Of a stretch of DNA of 64,000 nt, positions 33,344 to 42,692 are shown piece by piece. The stretch comes from Paracoccus onubensis (lineage in GTDB: Bacteria; Pseudomonadota; Alphaproteobacteria; Rhodobacterales; Rhodobacteraceae). The DNA lies in assembly GCF_003591515.1 (NCBI RefSeq), contig NZ_QZCG01000004.1, forward strand, positions 1 through 64,000, in the 5' to 3' direction. The translations under genes and the position numbers were made by a program. Positions within the stretch are counted from its first letter, which is position 1. Each line of letters starts with the position of its first letter. The notes under the pieces are model-generated. The model had not been told where the DNA came from. It did not search any database and saw nothing but the letters and a program-made list of their open reading frames with translations.

Positions 33344-35497
33344 ATGCAAGGCACATATCATCAGCGTCATGGCCTGGAAGTCGCGTCGGACTTCGTGAAA
33401 TTCATTGAAGAGCAGGTCCTGCCCGGCACCAACGTCGATGCGGACCGGTTCTGGTCGGGATATGCCGGCCTGCTGGATGAATTCGCCGACGAGAACCAGA
33501 TCTTGCTGAACCGGCGCGATGAATTGCAAGCCGCAATCGACAACTGGCACAAAGAGCGTGGAAACCAGCCATGGGACTCCGCCGCCTATCGCGGATTTCT
33601 GACCGATATCGGTTATCTCGCCCCGCAGCCTGCGCCCTTCAGTGTCGATAACGGCGCGGTCGATCCCGAGATTGCAAATATCGCGGGGCCGCAGCTTGTC
33701 GTTCCCGTCAGCAATGCCCGGTTCGCGTTGAATGCCGCAAATGCACGTTGGGGCTCGCTTTACGATGCGTTCTACGGCACCGATGTCATGGGGCCGCCCC
33801 CGGCCGCCAAGGGAATCGATCCCGCCCGCCGTGATGCCGTTGTCGCGAAGGCCGCGGAATTTCTGGACAAGACATTTCCGCTGATCTCGGGCAGCCATGC
33901 CGCCGTCACGAATTATCGCGCCGACCAGGACGGGCTTCACGCAACCGTGGACGGCGCAGAAATCGCTTTGGCGAATGCTTCGGCCTTCCTTGGCACCAGA
34001 CAGGACGGCAAGGATACCGCCTTTGTGCTGCGCCATCACGGGCTGCATGTTGAGCTGGTGATCAACTCTGACCATCCGATTGGCGCAGCTTCGCCATCTG
34101 GTCTGCGCGATATCATCGTCGAGGCGGCTTTGACAGCGATTCAGGATTGCGAGGACAGCGTCGCTGCCGTCGATTCCGAAGACAAGATCGGCGTCTATGC
34201 CAACTGGCTGGGGCTGATGAAGGGCGATCTGGCCGAGACTTTCGAAAAGGCCGGCAAGACAATGACCCGCAGGCTGGCCGGAGATCGCGAGATCGAGGCG
34301 CCGGACGGCAGCAAACTGACCTTGCCCGGGCGCGCATTGATGCTGGTCCGCAATGTCGGGTTGCTGATGACCACCGATATCGTGCGGCTCAATGGCAAGG
34401 AAACCCCCGAAGGGCTGCTGGACGCCATTGTCACGGTTGCCTGCGCATTGCATGATCTTGGGAAAACTGAAGGTCCGAGGAACAGCCGCCTGGGATCGGT
34501 CTATGTGGTCAAACCGAAGCTGCACGGGCCGGATGAGGCAGGCTTTACCGATCGTGTCTTTACCCGCGTCGAGGCCGTTCTGGGCCTGCCCGCAAATACC
34601 GTGAAACTTGGGCTGATGGATGAAGAGCGCCGCACCTCGGCAAATCTTGCGGCCTGCATTCACGCAATCCGCAACCGGGTCGTGTTCATCAATACCGGCT
34701 TCCTTGATCGTACCGGGGACGAAATCCACACCTCCATGCAGGCCGGCCCCTTTGTCGGGCGCGACGACATGAAGGCCGCGGGCTGGCTGAACGCCTATGA
34801 GGATCGCAATGTGCTGACCGGGCTTGCTTGCGGGATGCGCGGCAGAGGGCAAATCGGCAAGGGCATGTGGGCCAAGCCTGACGCGATGGCCGAAATGCTG
34901 GACAGCAAGATCGGCCACCCGCAAGCCGGTGCGAATACCGCATGGGTGCCCAGCCCGACCGCCGCAACGCTGCACGCACTGCATTACCATCAGATCGATG
35001 TAACCGCACGGCAAGAGGAACTGGCGGGCAATTCGATGCCGGAACTGGATCAGTTGCTGACCCCTGCCCTGATGGGCAATCACCGGCCTGCGCGCGACGA
35101 AATTCTGCGCGAGGTCGAGAATAGTTGTCAGGGTATCCTGGGCTATGTCGTGCGCTGGGTCGATCAGGGCATCGGCTGCTCGAAAGTGCCGGATATCGAC
35201 GACGTGGCCCTGATGGAGGATCGCGCGACCTGCCGGATCAGTGCCCAATATATGGCGAACTGGCTGGAACATGGCCTTGTGTCCCAGGACGAGGTCGAGG
35301 ACGCGCTGCGTCGCATGGCCGCCAAGGTGGACCGCCAGAACAAAGGCGATCCAGCCTATATTCCCATGGCGCCGGATTTCGACGGCCCGGCATTTGCGGC
35401 AGCACGCGACCTGATTTTCGAGGGCGCGCGCCAGCCCTCGGGCTATACCGAACCTGCCCTGCACGCGCGGCGCAAGGAAGCGAAGGCGCTCAGGTAA
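33344..35497 (+). CDS. glcB: Malate synthase G
   Basis: This 717-residue enzyme condenses glyoxylate and acetyl-CoA into malate. The single-chain G type is recognised by the length and by the blocks ARWGSLYDAFYGTDV, GPRNSRLGSVYVVKPKLHGP, GLMDEERRTSANL (catalytic acid region) and FLDRTGDEIHTSMQAG. It is intact. It lies divergent to the glycerate kinase gene, which suggests shared regulation during growth on C2 compounds or glyoxylate precursors. Confidence 0.95.
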   Translation: MQGTYHQRHGLEVASDFVKFIEEQVLPGTNVDADRFWSGYAGLLDEFADENQILLNRRDELQAAIDNWHKERGNQPWDSAAYRGFLTDIGYLAPQPAPFSVDNGAVDPEIANIAGPQLVVPVSNARFALNAANARWGSLYDAFYGTDVMGPPPAAKGIDPARRDAVVAKAAEFLDKTFPLISGSHAAVTNYRADQDGLHATVDGAEIALANASAFLGTRQDGKDTAFVLRHHGLHVELVINSDHPIGAASPSGLRDIIVEAALTAIQDCEDSVAAVDSEDKIGVYANWLGLMKGDLAETFEKAGKTMTRRLAGDREIEAPDGSKLTLPGRALMLVRNVGLLMTTDIVRLNGKETPEGLLDAIVTVACALHDLGKTEGPRNSRLGSVYVVKPKLHGPDEAGFTDRVFTRVEAVLGLPANTVKLGLMDEERRTSANLAACIHAIRNRVVFINTGFLDRTGDEIHTSMQAGPFVGRDDMKAAGWLNAYEDRNVLTGLACGMRGRGQIGKGMWAKPDAMAEMLDSKIGHPQAGANTAWVPSPTAATLHALHYHQIDVTARQEELAGNSMPELDQLLTPALMGNHRPARDEILREVENSCQGILGYVVRWVDQGIGCSKVPDIDDVALMEDRATCRISAQYMANWLEHGLVSQDEVEDALRRMAAKVDRQNKGDPAYIPMAPDFDGPAFAAARDLIFEGARQPSGYTEPALHARRKEAKALR

Positions 35498-35510
35498 GGC
35501 TTATCCCGGC

Positions 35511-35984
35511 TTACGAAGCGTCTCTGCCATCCCCTCTGCCCGCCATCAGGCGTAGCGGCGTGTAGGTGATAACCGTCTCGCCGCGTTGATTCACGATCCG
35601 GTTGCGGGTGCGCACCAGCCCGCGACCGCCTTTCTTCGCCGGACGGATTTCGGTGACTTCGATCTCGACATGGATCGTGTCACCTTGCAGAACCGGAGCT
35701 TCGACATTCATTTCCATATGCAGGAATGCCAGCCCGGTGCCCTGCGCCGTCGCGTTCAGCACCAGCCCTTCCGCAAGAGACAGCGTCAGGGCCGCGGGTG
35801 AGGGCCGCCCCGGAATCGCGGAATGGGCGGCACGATATTCGGCATCGACGAAAAGCGATTCCAGCATTCCCGCCGAATTGACGAAATTCACGATATCGGT
35901 TTCGGTGATCGTCCTGCCAAAGGTCCGAAACCTGTCCCCGACCGTCAATTCGTCCCAGTGAAACCCTTCACCAACCAGTTTCAT
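35511..35984 (-). CDS. MaoC-type hydratase
   Basis: This 157-residue hot-dog protein has the MaoC pattern: an N-terminal WDELTVGDRFRTFGRTITE strand region, DIVNFVNSAGM with the Asp used by R-specific hydratases, and a C-terminal strand RLMAGRG. It would add water to, or remove it from, an acyl-CoA. It is the last gene of the catabolic operon that runs from 43937 leftward, after the TRAP transporter genes, so it likely hydrates the enoyl-CoA made by the dehydrogenase at 41514. Confidence 0.75.
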   Translation of the reverse strand: MKLVGEGFHWDELTVGDRFRTFGRTITETDIVNFVNSAGMLESLFVDAEYRAAHSAIPGRPSPAALTLSLAEGLVLNATAQGTGLAFLHMEMNVEAPVLQGDTIHVEIEVTEIRPAKKGGRGLVRTRNRIVNQRGETVITYTPLRLMAGRGDGRDAS

Positions 35985-36036
35985 TCGATTTCCTTTTTTC
36001 TAACAGCCTGACCGCGGATCTTGTGATGATCGCAGC

Positions 36037-37077
36037 TCATTCTGGCGCGCCGTTCTGTTCGGCCAGGGCGTTGCGGAATGCCTCGAGCACCTCGGTTCCC
36101 TGCAATCCGCGGGCATCAAGCTCTTCCGCCCATTTCTCGCCAATGGTTCCCATCCGCTCGTTTATCTCGGCCTTGTCGTCGTCGGAAAAGGAGATGAATT
36201 CGACTCCGGCATCCGCCATGGTCTGCTTGTCTTCCAGATCCAGCTCTTCGCTGATCTTGCAGGCCGAGCGGATCACCTCTTCGGCGGCGTCGGTCATGGC
36301 TTGCTGCACCGTGGGATCAAGCCGGTTCCAGCGATCTTCGCTGATGACATAGCTGGCGACGAAAGAGCCGAAATTCATATCTTCGGTCCCATAGGCCAGC
36401 GCGGGTTCCAGCTCATAGGGAAGAACGCTCGAATGCGGGAACAGCACACCGTCGATGGTGCCACGGGTCAGAGCCTCGCGGGTTTCAGGGGCCGGGATCG
36501 TGACCGGTGTCGCGCCCATCAGTTCGACCGCGATCTCCTTGGTCCCCCCGGTCGCACGAAGTTTGAGACCACCGAAACTGTCGACACCGGAGATTTCCTT
36601 CTTTGCGGTCATGATCTGGTAGGGTGACAGGACCATGACCAGCAGCATGCGGACTCCCTGCGGTGCAAGCTCGGCTTGATCAAGAATCCCGCCCGGTTTG
36701 GCTATCGACCAATAAGCCTCGGTTCCCTGACAGGATTTATTGAATGCCTCGGGCAGTTCACCAACCGCCGAAAGCGGAAGTTTATCGGCGATATAGGACA
36801 CTCCGACATAACCGATATCCACGGTATTGGTCTGGGCAAGCGACAGAAGATCCTTCGACTTTCCCAATTGCTCGGCCGGATAATATTCGAACTCGACCTC
36901 TCCCCCGGTCAGTTCCGTGACTTTCTCCATCCAGACCTTGGTCATGTTTTCGGCGATGTAATGGCCGACCGGGAAACTGTCTGCGACCCGCAGGGTTTCC
37001 GCCGACGCCAGAGACGGACAAGCCAGCAGCGCCGATAGCGTCACCGCAGACGCGAATTTTCCGTGATGCATTTTCAT
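36037..37077 (-). CDS. TRAP transporter solute-binding protein (DctP type)
   Basis: This 346-residue protein has a signal peptide (KFASAVTLSALLACPSLASA). Its periplasmic part has the DctP fold blocks, such as VEFEYYPAEQLGKSKDLLS and LKLRATGGTKEIAVELMGATPV (Arg that clamps the carboxylate), and ends near the SFSDDDKAEIN region. It captures an organic anion for the membrane partners encoded upstream at 37113-38968. Which acid is bound cannot be read from sequence. Confidence 0.85.
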   Translation of the reverse strand: MKMHHGKFASAVTLSALLACPSLASAETLRVADSFPVGHYIAENMTKVWMEKVTELTGGEVEFEYYPAEQLGKSKDLLSLAQTNTVDIGYVGVSYIADKLPLSAVGELPEAFNKSCQGTEAYWSIAKPGGILDQAELAPQGVRMLLVMVLSPYQIMTAKKEISGVDSFGGLKLRATGGTKEIAVELMGATPVTIPAPETREALTRGTIDGVLFPHSSVLPYELEPALAYGTEDMNFGSFVASYVISEDRWNRLDPTVQQAMTDAAEEVIRSACKISEELDLEDKQTMADAGVEFISFSDDDKAEINERMGTIGEKWAEELDARGLQGTEVLEAFRNALAEQNGAPE

Positions 37078-37112
37078 TTCCTCCTCCTGTTGAATTTATG
37101 TTCCTCTGACCG

Positions 37113-38396
37113 TCACATCGTCGATGGCAGCCACAGGATCAGCCCGGGAAACAGCAGCAATAGCAGCAACACGATCAGATGCGCCCAGACATGCGGCATC
37201 ACCCCTCTGAACAGTTCTCCAAGTGGGCGTTTCGTATAACGGGCGACGACGAAGACATTCATCCCCATCGGCGGCGTCACCATCCCGACCTCGGCAGTGA
37301 CGATGACCATGACCCCAAACCAGATCGGATCGTAACCAAGCTGCAAGACGACCGGCAGAATGACCGGCACCGTCAGGATCAGAATGGCGATCTGATCCAT
37401 GAAGAAACCAAGGATCAGATAACCGATCAGGATCAGCGCCATGATCGCCATGGGGGCAAAGCCCAGCCCGCCGACCCAGCTTGCCAGATCATTCGTGACC
37501 CGCGAGAGCGTCAGAAAATAGCCGAAGATATGCGCGCCAAGGATGATGAACAGGATCATCGCGGTCGTATGCGCGGTATTTCGCAGCGCCGTCAGCAGGG
37601 TTTCCATATTCAGTTTGCGCTCATAGCCGGCCAGAAGCATCGCGACGAAGGCGCCGATCCCTGACGCCTCGGTCGGGGTCGCAAGCCCGGTATAGATCGC
37701 GCCGGTCACCGCCAGGAACAACAGCAACATCGGCCCGACATGCTTAAGCGACGCGAATTTCTCGCGCATGGTATAGGCCCGCCCGACCGGCGCCGCGGCA
37801 GGATTGAAATGCAGCAGGACCGCAATCGTCAGGATGATCGCGAGGGTCACGATAATGCCCGGGATGACGCCCCCGATCAGCAATTCCCCGATCGGCAGAT
37901 CGGCAATGATGCCATAGAGGATCAACGCGATCGATGGCGGGATCAGCATGGCCAGCGTTCCCGAAATCGCAACCGCGCCCCCGGCAAGCTTCGGGTCGTA
38001 ACCCTGCTCCATCATCGACGGAAGCGAAGTCGAGGCAAGCGTTGCCGCGGCCGCCGTGCTGGAACCGGAAATCGCGCCGAACCCCGCCCCGGCAATCGCG
38101 GTCGCCATCGCCAGACCGCCGCGCAGCCGCCCGACCCATATGGCGGCGGCCCTGAACAGGTCTTTCGCGACGCCGGACAGGATCACGAATTCGGCCATCA
38201 GGATGAACATCGGGATCGTGATGATCTCGTATGAACTGGCGGTGGAAATCGGAGTGGTGCGCAGGATGCCCTGAACGAAGCTCCATCCACCAAGGATATA
38301 AAGCCCGGCCGCCCCGGAGATCGCCATCGCAAGCGCGACCGGCAGACCAGTCAGCAGGAACAGGAACAACAGCAGCAGAACGAGTGTAACCGTCAT
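37113..38396 (-). CDS. TRAP transporter large permease (DctM type)
   Basis: This 427-residue protein has about twelve hydrophobic helices, with the DctM signatures GFGAISGSSTAAAATLAS near residue 105 and PPSIALILYGIIADLPIGELL near residue 152. It performs sodium-driven uptake of the bound acid. It is co-transcribed with the small permease (6 bases upstream) and the binding protein (36 bases downstream). Confidence 0.9.
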   Translation of the reverse strand: MTVTLVLLLLFLFLLTGLPVALAMAISGAAGLYILGGWSFVQGILRTTPISTASSYEIITIPMFILMAEFVILSGVAKDLFRAAAIWVGRLRGGLAMATAIAGAGFGAISGSSTAAAATLASTSLPSMMEQGYDPKLAGGAVAISGTLAMLIPPSIALILYGIIADLPIGELLIGGVIPGIIVTLAIILTIAVLLHFNPAAAPVGRAYTMREKFASLKHVGPMLLLFLAVTGAIYTGLATPTEASGIGAFVAMLLAGYERKLNMETLLTALRNTAHTTAMILFIILGAHIFGYFLTLSRVTNDLASWVGGLGFAPMAIMALILIGYLILGFFMDQIAILILTVPVILPVVLQLGYDPIWFGVMVIVTAEVGMVTPPMGMNVFVVARYTKRPLGELFRGVMPHVWAHLIVLLLLLLFPGLILWLPSTM

Positions 38397-38401
38397 TATA
38401 G

Positions 38402-38968
38402 CTATTCCTTTTCCGGCTGATCTTCATGAGGGGAATAAAGCAGGCCGGGCCAGTCCTTTCCGGTCAGGCATGAACGAAAATGCAGAGCTGCCCGGATCAG
38501 GCAGCGCAATGCGATCAGGGCGGTTCCGATAAAGGCCAGGAAATAAGACGGCCAGGTCGGCCATGAGACACTTGCGCTGATCAAGTCTCCGCCCCGCCAT
38601 GCGACGATCATGCGATGCCCAGCCTGCAATGCGATGATCGTCAGGATAGCAACCGCCAGCGCATAGCCGACACCCTGCGATATGTGCAGCATGGGGCGCG
38701 GCAATTTGTCAGTGAACATGTCGATTGCGATATGACCGTGATGTCGCAACGTATCCGACAATGCCAGAAAGAAACCTGCGACCATCAGGTAAGTGCCGAT
38801 CATGTCATAGGACCATGCCAGCGGCTGCCGAAGCAGGTAGCGCATCGAAACATCCGCCACCACGGTCAGCATGATGACACCGATCGCAATTCCGGAAAAA
38901 AGCGCAAACAATCTTTCAGTCGCCGACAGAAACCGCGTCCCCGCGTTATCCTCCGGTGTCGTCGTCAT
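38402..38968 (-). CDS. TRAP transporter small permease (DctQ type)
   Basis: This 188-residue protein has four predicted transmembrane helices and the DctQ block MRYLLRQPLAWSYDM near residue 48, followed by HHGHIAIDMFTDKLP. It stabilises the large permease. The N-terminal 20 residues are polar. It lies 68 bases after the CoA-transferase gene on the same strand. Confidence 0.85.
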   Translation of the reverse strand: MTTTPEDNAGTRFLSATERLFALFSGIAIGVIMLTVVADVSMRYLLRQPLAWSYDMIGTYLMVAGFFLALSDTLRHHGHIAIDMFTDKLPRPMLHISQGVGYALAVAILTIIALQAGHRMIVAWRGGDLISASVSWPTWPSYFLAFIGTALIALRCLIRAALHFRSCLTGKDWPGLLYSPHEDQPEKE

Positions 38969-39036
38969 TGCCTATCCTCCCGTTTCTGGCCTTTATCGTC
39001 AGCATCCGGCGGTTGCGCATACCGGTTGATCCGGTC

Positions 39037-40209
39037 TCATTTCCCCGGCCGTTCACCATCCAGAACCGCCCCCGCCTCCACGAGAGCCTTGATGCGATCG
39101 GCATCTATCCCCCAGGCTTCCAACACCGCCCTTCCACTTGCTCCGGGCCGCTCCGGGGGAACCGGCATCGCCAGCGGTGTCGCAGAGAACCGCGGAGCCG
39201 GGGCCGGTTGCGTGACGCCGCCGATGTCGACGAAGGTGCCGCGCGCCTGGTTATGCGAATGCCGCGTGGCCTCTTCGAAGGTCAGGACCGGCGCGACACA
39301 GGCATCTTTCCCTTCGAAATGCGTGATCCATTCATCCCGGCTGCGCTGTCTGATCCGCTGGCCGATCGCCCTCCGCGCCCGCTGCCGATCCTCCTTTGAT
39401 CCTTGCAGCGGCGCGTCTTCGTCACACAGCCCAAGCCCTTCCAGCAGGATCAGCTGAAATTTACGCTCCAGCGCACCGACGGACAGATATTTCCCATCCG
39501 CACATTCATAGACCGAATACTGAGGCAAGCCGCCATCAAGCAGATTCGTTCCGCGCGGGCCGTCATGCATCCCGGCGGCCCGAAACCCGGCCATGGCGGT
39601 TGCCAGCAAGGCAGCACCGTCGACCATCGCCGAGTCGATGATCTGCCCCTGCCCGGTTGATTTCGCATGCAGTAATGCCGCCAGCATGCCGATCACCATC
39701 ATCAGGCTGCCACCGGCATAATCGGCAAGAAAATTCGCGGGAATGGTCGGTGGCTCCCTTTCACGGCCGATCATGTCCAGCAGCCCGGTAATCGCAAGGT
39801 AATTCACGTCATGACCGGCGCGCGGCGCCATGGGCCCGTCCTGCCCCCATCCGGTCAGGCGCCCATAAATCAGGCGTGGATTACGCCCAAGGCAAATATC
39901 CGGCCCCAGGCCCAACCTTTCCATGACGCCGGGGCGGAACCCTTCGATCAGCCCATCCGCCGATGCAATCAGGTCAAGCAGACATTCCACCGCCTGCGGA
40001 TTCTTCAGATCCATCGCCAAAGATTGCCTGCCGCGCGCCGGCAGATCGAGCTCATCCGGTCTGTCGATCCCAAGTCCGGAATCGGCAATGCGCGCGATCC
40101 GGATCACTTCGGCGCCCATATCCGATAACAGCATCGCGGCAAAAGGCGGCGGCCCGATGCCCTCCATCTCGACGATGCGTAATCCCTTCAAAGGCCCCTG
40201 CCTATCCAT
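39037..40209 (-). CDS. Family III CoA-transferase (CaiB/BaiF), second copy
   Basis: This 390-residue protein has the CaiB/BaiF opening GPLKGLRIVEMEGIGPPPFA and the nucleotide-binding stretch RIADSGLGIDRPDELD. The catalytic Asp region is GHDVNYLAITGLLDMIG near residue 140, and GGSLMMVIGMLAALLHAK follows. These enzymes move CoA between carboxylic acids. ATG 40209 is chosen because it overlaps the upstream stop as ATGGATAG. A second, different family member lies at 42693-43937, so the two may act on different acids or form a pair. Confidence 0.83.
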   Translation of the reverse strand: MDRQGPLKGLRIVEMEGIGPPPFAAMLLSDMGAEVIRIARIADSGLGIDRPDELDLPARGRQSLAMDLKNPQAVECLLDLIASADGLIEGFRPGVMERLGLGPDICLGRNPRLIYGRLTGWGQDGPMAPRAGHDVNYLAITGLLDMIGREREPPTIPANFLADYAGGSLMMVIGMLAALLHAKSTGQGQIIDSAMVDGAALLATAMAGFRAAGMHDGPRGTNLLDGGLPQYSVYECADGKYLSVGALERKFQLILLEGLGLCDEDAPLQGSKEDRQRARRAIGQRIRQRSRDEWITHFEGKDACVAPVLTFEEATRHSHNQARGTFVDIGGVTQPAPAPRFSATPLAMPVPPERPGASGRAVLEAWGIDADRIKALVEAGAVLDGERPGK

Positions 40210-41485
40210 AGAGATGCCGTCCCCTGTCATGCCATTCCCGGCAAAGCTCTTCGCGAAATTCCGGCGCGGCAATGGAGATCATCCGCCTTGCCCGTTCATC
40301 GATCGCCTGCCCGCGCAGTTCCGCAATGCCGTATTCCGTCACGACCGTATCGGCATCCGCCTTGGAAATCGTCACTTCCGCCACGCGCGGCACGATTCGC
40401 GAAACCGTCATCCGGGAAGTCGTCGCAGGCAGGGCGATAATCGCGCGGCCCTCTTCCGACATCTGTGCGCCGCGCGTGAAATCAAGCTGACCACCGATGC
40501 CGCCGATAATAGACCCGCCATTTCCGGCTCGTTCGGAATTGATCTGTCCAAGCAGATCGACCTCGACAGCCGAGTTGATCGCCGTGAAACGCGACAGCCC
40601 GGCGATAACCCTTGTGTCATGCGTGTAATCCGTTCGGCATATGGCAATATCGTCATTCCCGTCCGCCCAGGCCCAGACTCCGGGGCCGCCCATGATCATG
40701 GAAGTGACCGACCGGCCGGTGTCCGTCTCCTTGAAGGAATTGGTCAGGGCATCGCATTCTATCAGTTCCGGTATCCCGTCAGGCAATGCCCCGCTATGCA
40801 GACCAAGATCACGGTGCCCTTTCAGCGCCCGGATGATGGCAAGCGGCAGCTTGCCGATGCCGAGCTGCAGCACGGCACGATCCGGAATCAGGCCGGCGAC
40901 AAGCGCAGCGATACGCGTCTCGCGCGGGCCGGGCTGGCCCGATGGCAAGGATGGCGGAGCGGCTGCCGCGGCCACGCGAAGATGAATTGGAATATCGTCG
41001 GGCCATCCCGTGCCCGGAACGCGCGGAGTCGCCGGATTGATCTCGGCGATCACCAGACGGGCGCGGCGCGCAACATCGAAAAGATACAGATCTCCCATGC
41101 CCAGACAGGGCCGCCCGCATTTATCCGGCAAGGAAAGCTGGATCAGCACGACATCCGCCTTCATCTTCCCGCTGTGTAGATTGCGCGTATATTCGGAATA
41201 ATGTCCCGGAAATATCCTGACCTTGTCACGGGGAAGCGCCGCAAGTTCCCCCATTCTGCCATAGCTTTCAAATGACGCATTACCGCCGCATGCCTGCAAC
41301 GAATCCGAAATCATCGTGCCGACGCAGAATGTCAGATCAGGCACCGTTCGCGCAGCCATGGCAGCAAGCCGGGACAGTGTCAGCGGTTCCCCGGCGCCCT
41401 GAGCGATCAGCACATGATCGCCCGGCTTCAGAAACTCGGCAAGGTCCAGCGATGCCGCGTCGACAGGTTCAGCGTTTTCCGGCAT
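40202..41485 (-). CDS. Acetyl-CoA hydrolase/transferase-type CoA-transferase
   Basis: This 427-residue protein belongs to the family of 4-hydroxybutyrate CoA-transferase and acetyl-CoA hydrolase. Landmarks include VLIAQGAGEPLTLSRL, LQLGIGKLPLAIIRAL near residue 215, GLHSGALPDGIPELIE with the region of the catalytic Glu, INSAVEVDLLGQIN, and GIGGQLDFTRGA near 325. The ATG at 41485 follows a GGAGGAGG ribosome binding site. It probably moves CoA between acetyl-CoA or a product acid and the imported substrate. Confidence 0.82.
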   Translation of the reverse strand: MPENAEPVDAASLDLAEFLKPGDHVLIAQGAGEPLTLSRLAAMAARTVPDLTFCVGTMISDSLQACGGNASFESYGRMGELAALPRDKVRIFPGHYSEYTRNLHSGKMKADVVLIQLSLPDKCGRPCLGMGDLYLFDVARRARLVIAEINPATPRVPGTGWPDDIPIHLRVAAAAAPPSLPSGQPGPRETRIAALVAGLIPDRAVLQLGIGKLPLAIIRALKGHRDLGLHSGALPDGIPELIECDALTNSFKETDTGRSVTSMIMGGPGVWAWADGNDDIAICRTDYTHDTRVIAGLSRFTAINSAVEVDLLGQINSERAGNGGSIIGGIGGQLDFTRGAQMSEEGRAIIALPATTSRMTVSRIVPRVAEVTISKADADTVVTEYGIAELRGQAIDERARRMISIAAPEFREELCREWHDRGRHLYG

Positions 41486-41513
41486 TGTGACCCTCCTCCC
41501 AGGTCGATCCCGG

Positions 41514-42689
41514 TCAGTAGGATTTCGGCAAGCCAAGCACACGCTCGGCCAGATAGGACAGGCAAAGTTGCGGGCTTACCGGGGCGATCCGGGGCACGAA
41601 GGCTTCGCGCAGATATCTTTCGACGTGATATTCCTTGGCATATCCATAGCCCCCATGCGTCATCACGGCCGTCTGGCAAGCTTCGAAACTCGCTTCTCCG
41701 GCAAGGTATTTCGCGGCATTGGCAGCCGCGCCGACCGCCGGAAGCGGCGCATCGTGATCGTATTTCCACGCCGCCGACATCACCATCAGCCATGCGGCCT
41801 CTAGCTGGGCCCAGCATTTCGCCAGAGGATGCTGAATTCCCTGATTCTGCCCGATGGGGCGATTGAAGACGATCCGTTCATTGGCGTAGCGGGCGGCGCG
41901 GTTGATGGCGGCCATGCCAAGCCCGACCGCTTCCGCTGCGATCAGGATGCGCTCGGGGTTCATGCCGTGAAGGATATATTCGAAACCGCGACCCTCTTCG
42001 CCGATCAGGTCTTCCTCAGGAATGAAAAAATCCTCGAAGAACAATTCATTCGAATCGACGGCCTTGCGCCCCATTTTCTCGATTTCGACGGTCCTGATAC
42101 GCGCGCGGTCATAACGGGTATAGAATAAGCTCAGCCCGTGGGTCGGCTTTTTGACCTCGTCCAAAGGCGTCGTGCGCGCCAGCAGCAGGATCCTGTCGGC
42201 CTCCTGCGCCGTCGAGATCCAGACCTTCTGACCATTGACCAGATATCCGCCATCCTGACGAACGGCCCGCAATTTAAGCTGCGTTGTGTTCAGGCCGGTA
42301 TTCGGTTCGGTCACGGCGAAACAGGCTTTTTCCTTACCTTCTGCCATCGGGCGGATCATGCGCTGTTTCTGATCCTCGGTTCCGAAAACCGCCACGGGGT
42401 TGAGGCCGAAGATATTGATATGAACCGCGGAAGCGCCGGACATCCCCGCACCGGATTCAGCGATGGTCCGCATCATGATCGCCGCTTCGCTGATCCCAAG
42501 ACCCGAGCCGCCATAGGCTTCCTGCGTACAGATCCCCAGCCAGCCGTCTTTCGCGAGCGCCGTATATAATTCATGCGGATATTCGCCCGATGCATCCAGC
42601 TTCAGCCAGTAGCTGTCATCGAACCTGTTGCAGATCGCCGCGACTGCGTCACGGATGGAATCCTGTTCTTCGGTCAAGGAAAAATCCAT
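41514..42689 (-). CDS. Acyl-CoA dehydrogenase
   Basis: This 391-residue flavoprotein introduces a double bond in an acyl-CoA. The FAD and substrate blocks include AVTEPNTGLNTTQLKLRA, KVWISTAQEAD and a C-terminal MTHGGYGYAKEYHVERYLRE. The usual IYEGT catalytic Glu is absent: the sequence there reads RIAPVSPQL. A Glu occurs instead in GMNPERILIAAEAVG, the place used by isovaleryl- and long-chain-type enzymes. That points to a branched or otherwise bulky substrate, which is inference. It lies three bases after the preceding CoA-transferase. Confidence 0.85.
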   Translation of the reverse strand: MDFSLTEEQDSIRDAVAAICNRFDDSYWLKLDASGEYPHELYTALAKDGWLGICTQEAYGGSGLGISEAAIMMRTIAESGAGMSGASAVHINIFGLNPVAVFGTEDQKQRMIRPMAEGKEKACFAVTEPNTGLNTTQLKLRAVRQDGGYLVNGQKVWISTAQEADRILLLARTTPLDEVKKPTHGLSLFYTRYDRARIRTVEIEKMGRKAVDSNELFFEDFFIPEEDLIGEEGRGFEYILHGMNPERILIAAEAVGLGMAAINRAARYANERIVFNRPIGQNQGIQHPLAKCWAQLEAAWLMVMSAAWKYDHDAPLPAVGAAANAAKYLAGEASFEACQTAVMTHGGYGYAKEYHVERYLREAFVPRIAPVSPQLCLSYLAERVLGLPKSY

Positions 42690-42692
42690 GCG